DNA of 8,175 nt from contig SKWJ01000367.1 in the NCBI GenBank assembly GCA_007128995.1, positions 1 through 8,175 of the forward strand, read 5' to 3'. Position numbers and translations under genes: made by a program. This stretch comes from Paracoccaceae bacterium (GTDB taxonomy: Bacteria; Pseudomonadota; Alphaproteobacteria; Rhodobacterales; Rhodobacteraceae). Shown piece after piece: positions 5,745 through 8,175 of the stretch (position 1 is the first letter of the stretch; every line of letters starts with the position of its first letter). Below the pieces are notes generated by a model. It ran no database searches, had not been told where the DNA came from, and saw only the letters and a list, made by a program, of their open reading frames with translations.

Positions 5745-7115
5745 ATGTTTCTATCCGTTTTCGACATGTTCAAGATCGGCATCGGCCCTTCATCTTCGCA
5801 CACGATGGGGCCAATGGTGGCGGCTGCGCGTTTTCTGGAACACCTGCGCAGCCTGTCCTTTTCGGTCGCTGGCCTGCGGGCAAGCCTACACGGATCTCTG
5901 GCGTTTACCGGGGTCGGTCATGCGACGGATCGTGCAGTGATCCTTGGGCTGGCTGGCTTCACCCCGGACGGCTATGACGCAGAACGCGCGGAGGCCGCAC
6001 TCGCAGCGATTGCCAGCAGCAACCTGATTGACGCGGGCACGCTGGGGCACTTGCGCTTCAACCCTGCGACTGACCTGATCTTCGACTACGACCATGCCTT
6101 GCCCGGACATGCCAACGCATTGCGGTTGATGGCAACGGATGCGCAGGGCGATGTGATCGCACAGGAAACCTATTATTCCGTCGGGGGCGGCTTTGTGCTC
6201 AGCGAGGCCGAATTGAACGCGCCGCGCACGGCGTCCTCAAGCTCTGTGCCCTACCCGTTCGAGACAGCCAATCAGATGCTGGAGATGGCGCGAACCTCTG
6301 GCAAAAGCATTGCTGCGATGAAATGGGCCAATGAACTGACAGTGATGACACCAGACGCGCTGAAGCGCGGGCTGGACCGGATCTGGCAGGTCATGAATGA
6401 CTGTATTGACCGGGGCCTTGCTGCAGAAGGAACATTGCCCGGTGGCTTGAATGTGCGCCGTCGCGCCAGCACCATACGACAGGCGCTGGAACGCGAACGC
6501 GGCCTCAATCAGGCCGCGCCCCATCTGATCAATGACTGGATCAGCACCTATGCGATGGCGGTCAACGAAGAAAATGCCGCAGGCGGACAGGTCGTGACCG
6601 CCCCCACCAACGGGGCAGCAGGCGTTGTCCCTGCGACCATTCGCTACTGGCTGGATCACGTTCCGGGCGCATCACGCGCCCGGATTGGCGAGTTTCTGTT
6701 GACGGCGGCAGCGATTGGCGGGCTGGTCAAGCATAACGCCTCGATCTCGGGGGCCGAATGCGGGTGTCAAGCCGAAGTCGGCTCTGCCGCGGCCATGGCA
6801 GCAGCGGGTTTCGCTGCCGTCATGGGGGGCAGCCCCGAACAGGTGGAAAACGCAGCCGAAATCGCACTCGAGCATCACCTCGGCATGACCTGTGATCCGG
6901 TCAACGGGCTGGTCCAGGTCCCCTGTATCGAGCGTAATGGCCTTGGCGCGATCAAGGCCATCTCTGCCGCCAGCCTTGCGCTGCGCGGCGATGGCACGCA
7001 TTTCATGCCCCTCGACAACTGTATCGAGGCGATGCGACAGACCGGCGCCGACATGTCCGAGAAATACAAGGAAACAGCGCTGGGCGGTCTGGCGGTAAAC
7101 GTTCCGAATTGCTGA
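5745..7115 (+). CDS. sdaA: L-serine dehydratase (L-serine ammonia-lyase), single-chain iron-sulfur type
   Basis: A 456-residue enzyme, close to the 454 of E. coli SdaA, that deaminates L-serine to pyruvate and ammonia in the cytoplasm with a [4Fe-4S] cluster instead of pyridoxal phosphate. The N-terminal (beta) domain opens with [21 protein letters not shown]. The alpha domain contains [14 protein letters not shown] (284-297), [19 protein letters not shown] (335-353) and [17 protein letters not shown] (382-398). Cys341, Cys383 and Cys394 fit the three cluster ligands. The protein ends exactly on Cys456 (VNVPNC), matching the C-terminal cysteine that enters the active site as fourth ligand in the Legionella pneumophila enzyme (C343, C385, C396, C458 there, a constant offset of two). 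GAAGG lies 6 bases before the ATG. It stands alone, divergent from the cytochrome gene. Confidence 0.97.
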   Translation: MFLSVFDMFKIGIGPSSSHTMGPMVAAARFLEHLRSLSFSVAGLRASLHGSLAFTGVGHATDRAVILGLAGFTPDGYDAERAEAALAAIASSNLIDAGTLGHLRFNPATDLIFDYDHALPGHANALRLMATDAQGDVIAQETYYSVGGGFVLSEAELNAPRTASSSSVPYPFETANQMLEMARTSGKSIAAMKWANELTVMTPDALKRGLDRIWQVMNDCIDRGLAAEGTLPGGLNVRRRASTIRQALERERGLNQAAPHLINDWISTYAMAVNEENAAGGQVVTAPTNGAAGVVPATIRYWLDHVPGASRARIGEFLLTAAAIGGLVKHNASISGAECGCQAEVGSAAAMAAAGFAAVMGGSPEQVENAAEIALEHHLGMTCDPVNGLVQVPCIERNGLGAIKAISAASLALRGDGTHFMPLDNCIEAMRQTGADMSEKYKETALGGLAVNVPNC

Positions 7116-7125
7116 CCACGCATCA

Positions 7126-7140
7126 GGCGCAGTTTGCGCC
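7126..7140 (+). terminator. Short GC-rich hairpin after sdaA, weak terminator candidate
   Basis: GGCGCA and TGCGCC form a perfect 6-bp stem with a 3-base GTT loop, beginning 11 bases after the sdaA stop. The following bases are AAATCATAGA rather than a T run, so it may stabilise the mRNA end or only weakly terminate. The rest of the 89-base sdaA-cutA gap shows no clear promoter. Confidence 0.3.
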
Positions 7141-7204
7141 AAATCATAGATGTGCGTCCGACATGCGATCATAGTGGCCGTCAGTGGCGTCTATGGAGGC
7201 ACAG

Positions 7205-7537
7205 ATGGAACTTTATGAAGTCGAAGTCACTTGCCCTGACCGGCACAGTGCGCGCGCGATCGCTCATGCCTGCTTGAAAGCGCGCCGCGTTGCCTGTGCC
7301 AATCTTCTGCCGAAGGTGGAAAGCCTGTTCTGCTGGCAAGGACAGATTGATTCGGAAAGCGAGGTGCTTCTTCGTATGAAGACACCAACGGGCAATTTCG
7401 ATGAGGTTTGCGCACTGATCCGCGCCAATCATCCCTTCGATCTGCCTGCGATTATCGCTCTCGCCGTGCAAGAGGCAGGACCGGGTGTTGCCGATTGGGT
7501 GGCCGCGGAAACTCGAGCCCCCACCGGCTGCAGCTGA
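7205..7537 (+). CDS. cutA: CutA divalent-cation tolerance family protein
   Basis: A 110-residue CutA, the usual size for this small trimeric ferredoxin-like cytoplasmic protein, historically linked to copper and other divalent-cation tolerance; its true role is unsettled. Family blocks seen are VACANLLPKVESLFCWQGQI (30-49), the EVLLRMKT strand, and NHPFDLPAIIALAV (74-87). Compared with E. coli CutA, the His-His pair is reduced to one His (NHPF), and the usual Glu of the YxxPE block is Ala (FDLPA). One proposed copper ligand is therefore missing, while the early Cys (VTCP) is kept. The ATG at 7205 has GGAGG 5 bases upstream; an in-frame GTG at 7184 is less likely. It may share transcription with sdaA across an 89-base gap. 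The 248-base region behind it leads into ileS. Confidence 0.93.
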   Translation: MELYEVEVTCPDRHSARAIAHACLKARRVACANLLPKVESLFCWQGQIDSESEVLLRMKTPTGNFDEVCALIRANHPFDLPAIIALAVQEAGPGVADWVAAETRAPTGCS

Positions 7538-7636
7538 CGCATATCCGCACCGAATGGCGCGCGACACGGCGATCTGACCTGCGCGCTCAATCCAGCTTTC
7601 TTCGAATGGACCCCGAAGCACCGGGCTGCTTGCCTC

Positions 7637-7665
7637 TGGACCTTGTTCGGTTGCGCTCCTATAAG
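7637..7665 (+). promoter_or_regulatory. Probable sigma70-type promoter of the ileS leader and ileS
   Basis: TGGACC (7637-7642, four of six matches) stands exactly 17 bases before TATAAG (7660-7665, five of six matches). Start of transcription is expected near 7672-7673, which is at or next to the ATG of the leader frame. The GC-rich GCAGCGC after the -10 box resembles a stringently controlled discriminator. The preceding 99 bases after cutA (7538-7636) hold no gene or structure I can support. Confidence 0.5.
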
Positions 7666-7672
7666 GCAGCGC

Positions 7673-7720
7673 ATGGCATATATAGCAATCATCCTGCGAA
7701 TTAGCGTCCCGGCACTCTGA
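7673..7720 (+). CDS. Putative ileS leader peptide with four Ile codons (attenuation leader)
   Basis: ATG to TGA encodes 15 residues, [15 protein letters not shown]. Four of the 15 are Ile, written ATA, ATC, ATC and ATT, so all three Ile codons are present; Leu (two) and Val (one) are also there. ATA is normally rare in a GC-rich genome like this. Codons 12-15 (GTC CCG GCA CTC) are exactly the 5' arm of the 12-bp hairpin at 7706-7740, and the TGA is the first three bases of its loop. AAGG lies 6 bases before the ATG, although it overlaps the putative -10 box, so the frame may instead be translated leaderless. Position before ileS, length, codon content and hairpin overlap all match ribosome-mediated attenuation leaders such as the Phe-rich one ahead of E. 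coli pheST. Expression is inferred. Confidence 0.65.
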   Translation: MAYIAIILRISVPAL

Positions 7721-7740
7721 CGCGCCCCGAGTGCCGGGAC
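7706..7740 (+). promoter_or_regulatory. Perfect 12-bp hairpin in the ileS leader (attenuator element)
   Basis: GTCCCGGCACTC (7706-7717) pairs perfectly with GAGTGCCGGGAC (7729-7740) around an 11-base loop that begins with the leader-peptide stop codon. Eight of the 12 pairs are G-C, so the stem is very stable. No T run follows, so it is not itself a classical terminator. A ribosome that finishes the leader peptide would cover the 5' arm and keep the stem open. A ribosome stalled at the early Ile codons (7682-7693) would leave it free to form. The released 3' arm can partly pair downstream (GGGAC 7736-7740 with GTTCC 7758-7762). Control could thus act on ileS translation or Rho-dependent termination. 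Confidence 0.6.
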
Positions 7741-7782
7741 AGTCTTGGCGCCAGCCAGTTCCACAAATCGCAAGAGAAGACT
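7741..7782 (+). promoter_or_regulatory. Second stem enclosing the ileS ribosome-binding region
   Basis: AGTCTT (7741-7746), immediately after the first hairpin, is the exact complement of AAGACT (7777-7782) just before the ileS ATG. The right arm includes part of GAGAAG, the only purine-rich ribosome site ahead of ileS, so this stem would mask translation initiation. A smaller pairing of TTGGC with GCCAG lies inside it. The pairing is only 6 bp, mostly weak, and closes a long loop. Confidence 0.3.
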
Positions 7783-7785
7783 GCC

Positions 7786-8175
7786 ATGACCGCTTCTACC
7801 GACTATAAAGACACCCTTTTTCTGCCGCGCACCGATTTCCCGATGCGTGCGGGCCTTCCTGCGCGCGAACCCGATTGGCTTGCACATTGGGAACGCATCG
7901 GCGTCTATGATCGCCTTCGCGCAAACGCTGCGGGTCGCAAGCCCTTTATCCTGCATGACGGCCCGCCCTATGCAAATGGCCATTTGCATATCGGCCACGC
8001 GCTGAACAAGGTGCTGAAGGATTTCATCACCCGGTCCCAACAAATGCTGGGGCGCGATGCGCGCTATGTGCCCGGCTGGGATTGCCACGGCCTGCCGATC
8101 GAATGGAAGATCGAAGAGAAATACCGCGCCGCTGGCCTCGACAAGGACGCGGTTGATATTGTCGATTTCCGGCAG
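7786..8175 (+). CDS. ileS: Isoleucyl-tRNA synthetase, N-terminal part (partial)
   Basis: This is the first 130 codons of the class I synthetase that charges tRNA-Ile; the gene continues past the right edge. The N-terminal [24 protein letters not shown] is typical of bacterial IleRS. It is followed by [22 protein letters not shown] with the ATP-binding HIGH signature at 68-71, then [13 protein letters not shown] (94-106), the conserved block that distinguishes IleRS from LeuRS and ValRS together with PPYANG. The ATG at 7786 has AGAGAAGA about 6 bases upstream, a modest ribosome site. An Ile-rich leader peptide and stable hairpin precede it. The editing and zinc-binding regions lie outside the window. 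Confidence 0.97.
   Translation, partial: MTASTDYKDTLFLPRTDFPMRAGLPAREPDWLAHWERIGVYDRLRANAAGRKPFILHDGPPYANGHLHIGHALNKVLKDFITRSQQMLGRDARYVPGWDCHGLPIEWKIEEKYRAAGLDKDAVDIVDFRQ
7969..7990. repeat. 22-bp perfect palindrome inside ileS
   Basis: TATGCAAATGG (7969-7979) is followed with no spacer by its exact reverse complement (7980-7990), inside the codons for YANGHLH just before the HIGH motif. The amino-acid sequence is family-conserved, so the palindrome depends on the codon choices made here, including a TTG for Leu. It may be chance or a protein-binding or RNA-structure element. Confidence 0.5.

Noticed and set aside
6672..7172. 166-codon minus-strand frame
   Set aside because: It is antisense to the conserved cysteine blocks of sdaA and has no domain signature.
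7408..7704. 98-codon plus-strand frame running from cutA into the leader region
   Set aside because: It starts inside cutA in another frame, has no ribosome site or motif, and ends within the better supported Ile-rich leader frame.
7706..7740. Strong hairpin as an intrinsic terminator for cutA
   Set aside because: No T tract follows, it lies about 170 bases after cutA and downstream of a promoter, and its 5' arm coincides with leader-peptide codons.
7673..7785. T-box riboswitch ahead of ileS
   Set aside because: The leader is only about 113 bases, with no recognisable T-box sequence, specifier stem or terminator. A translated Ile-rich peptide fits better.
7429..8088. 219-codon open frame on the minus strand across cutA, the leader and ileS
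   Set aside because: It is antisense to cutA and ileS, shows no recognisable motifs and has Arg/Ala-rich shadow composition.

Overview
The window looks like chromosome from an alphaproteobacterium of the Rhodobacterales (Roseobacter/Rhodobacter type). That rests on GC-rich coding DNA, on the style of the encoded proteins, and on the gene order rpiA-gor-hflK-hflC-DUF2065-Do protease. I recognise this order from memory and could not search for it. No insertion sequence, phage gene, CRISPR array, tRNA or rRNA is visible.

Left part (1-5117, minus strand, transcribed right to left): rpiA (ribose-5-phosphate isomerase), gor (glutathione reductase), hflK and hflC (inner-membrane SPFH complex that modulates FtsH), a 65-residue DUF2065 membrane protein, and the N-terminal third of a periplasmic Do/HtrA serine protease. 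The five upstream genes are packed with gaps of 9, 70, -1 and 10 bases and probably form one operon, with a promoter seen ahead of rpiA. The protease sits 149 bases further on, behind its own intergenic region with a 19-bp palindrome. The set combines NADPH/thiol redox (pentose phosphate plus glutathione reductase) with envelope protein quality control (HflKC and the Do protease).

Middle (5209-5744, minus strand): a small lipoprotein cytochrome c. It is possibly translated in coupling with a tiny membrane-segment reading frame just upstream (ATGA overlap). A 14-bp perfect palindrome lies in the divergent region shared with sdaA.

Right part (5745-8175, plus strand): sdaA (single-chain iron-sulfur L-serine dehydratase), cutA, and the first 130 codons of ileS (isoleucyl-tRNA synthetase).

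The most interesting element is the 248-base cutA-ileS gap. It holds a good promoter and then a 15-codon reading frame, [15 protein letters not shown], with four Ile codons covering all three Ile codon types. Its last four codons are exactly the 5' arm of a perfect 12-bp hairpin, and its stop codon opens the hairpin loop. This has the architecture of a ribosome-mediated attenuator sensing charged tRNA-Ile, placed in front of the gene that charges tRNA-Ile. It is too short for ordinary gene calling and would be missed by standard annotation.
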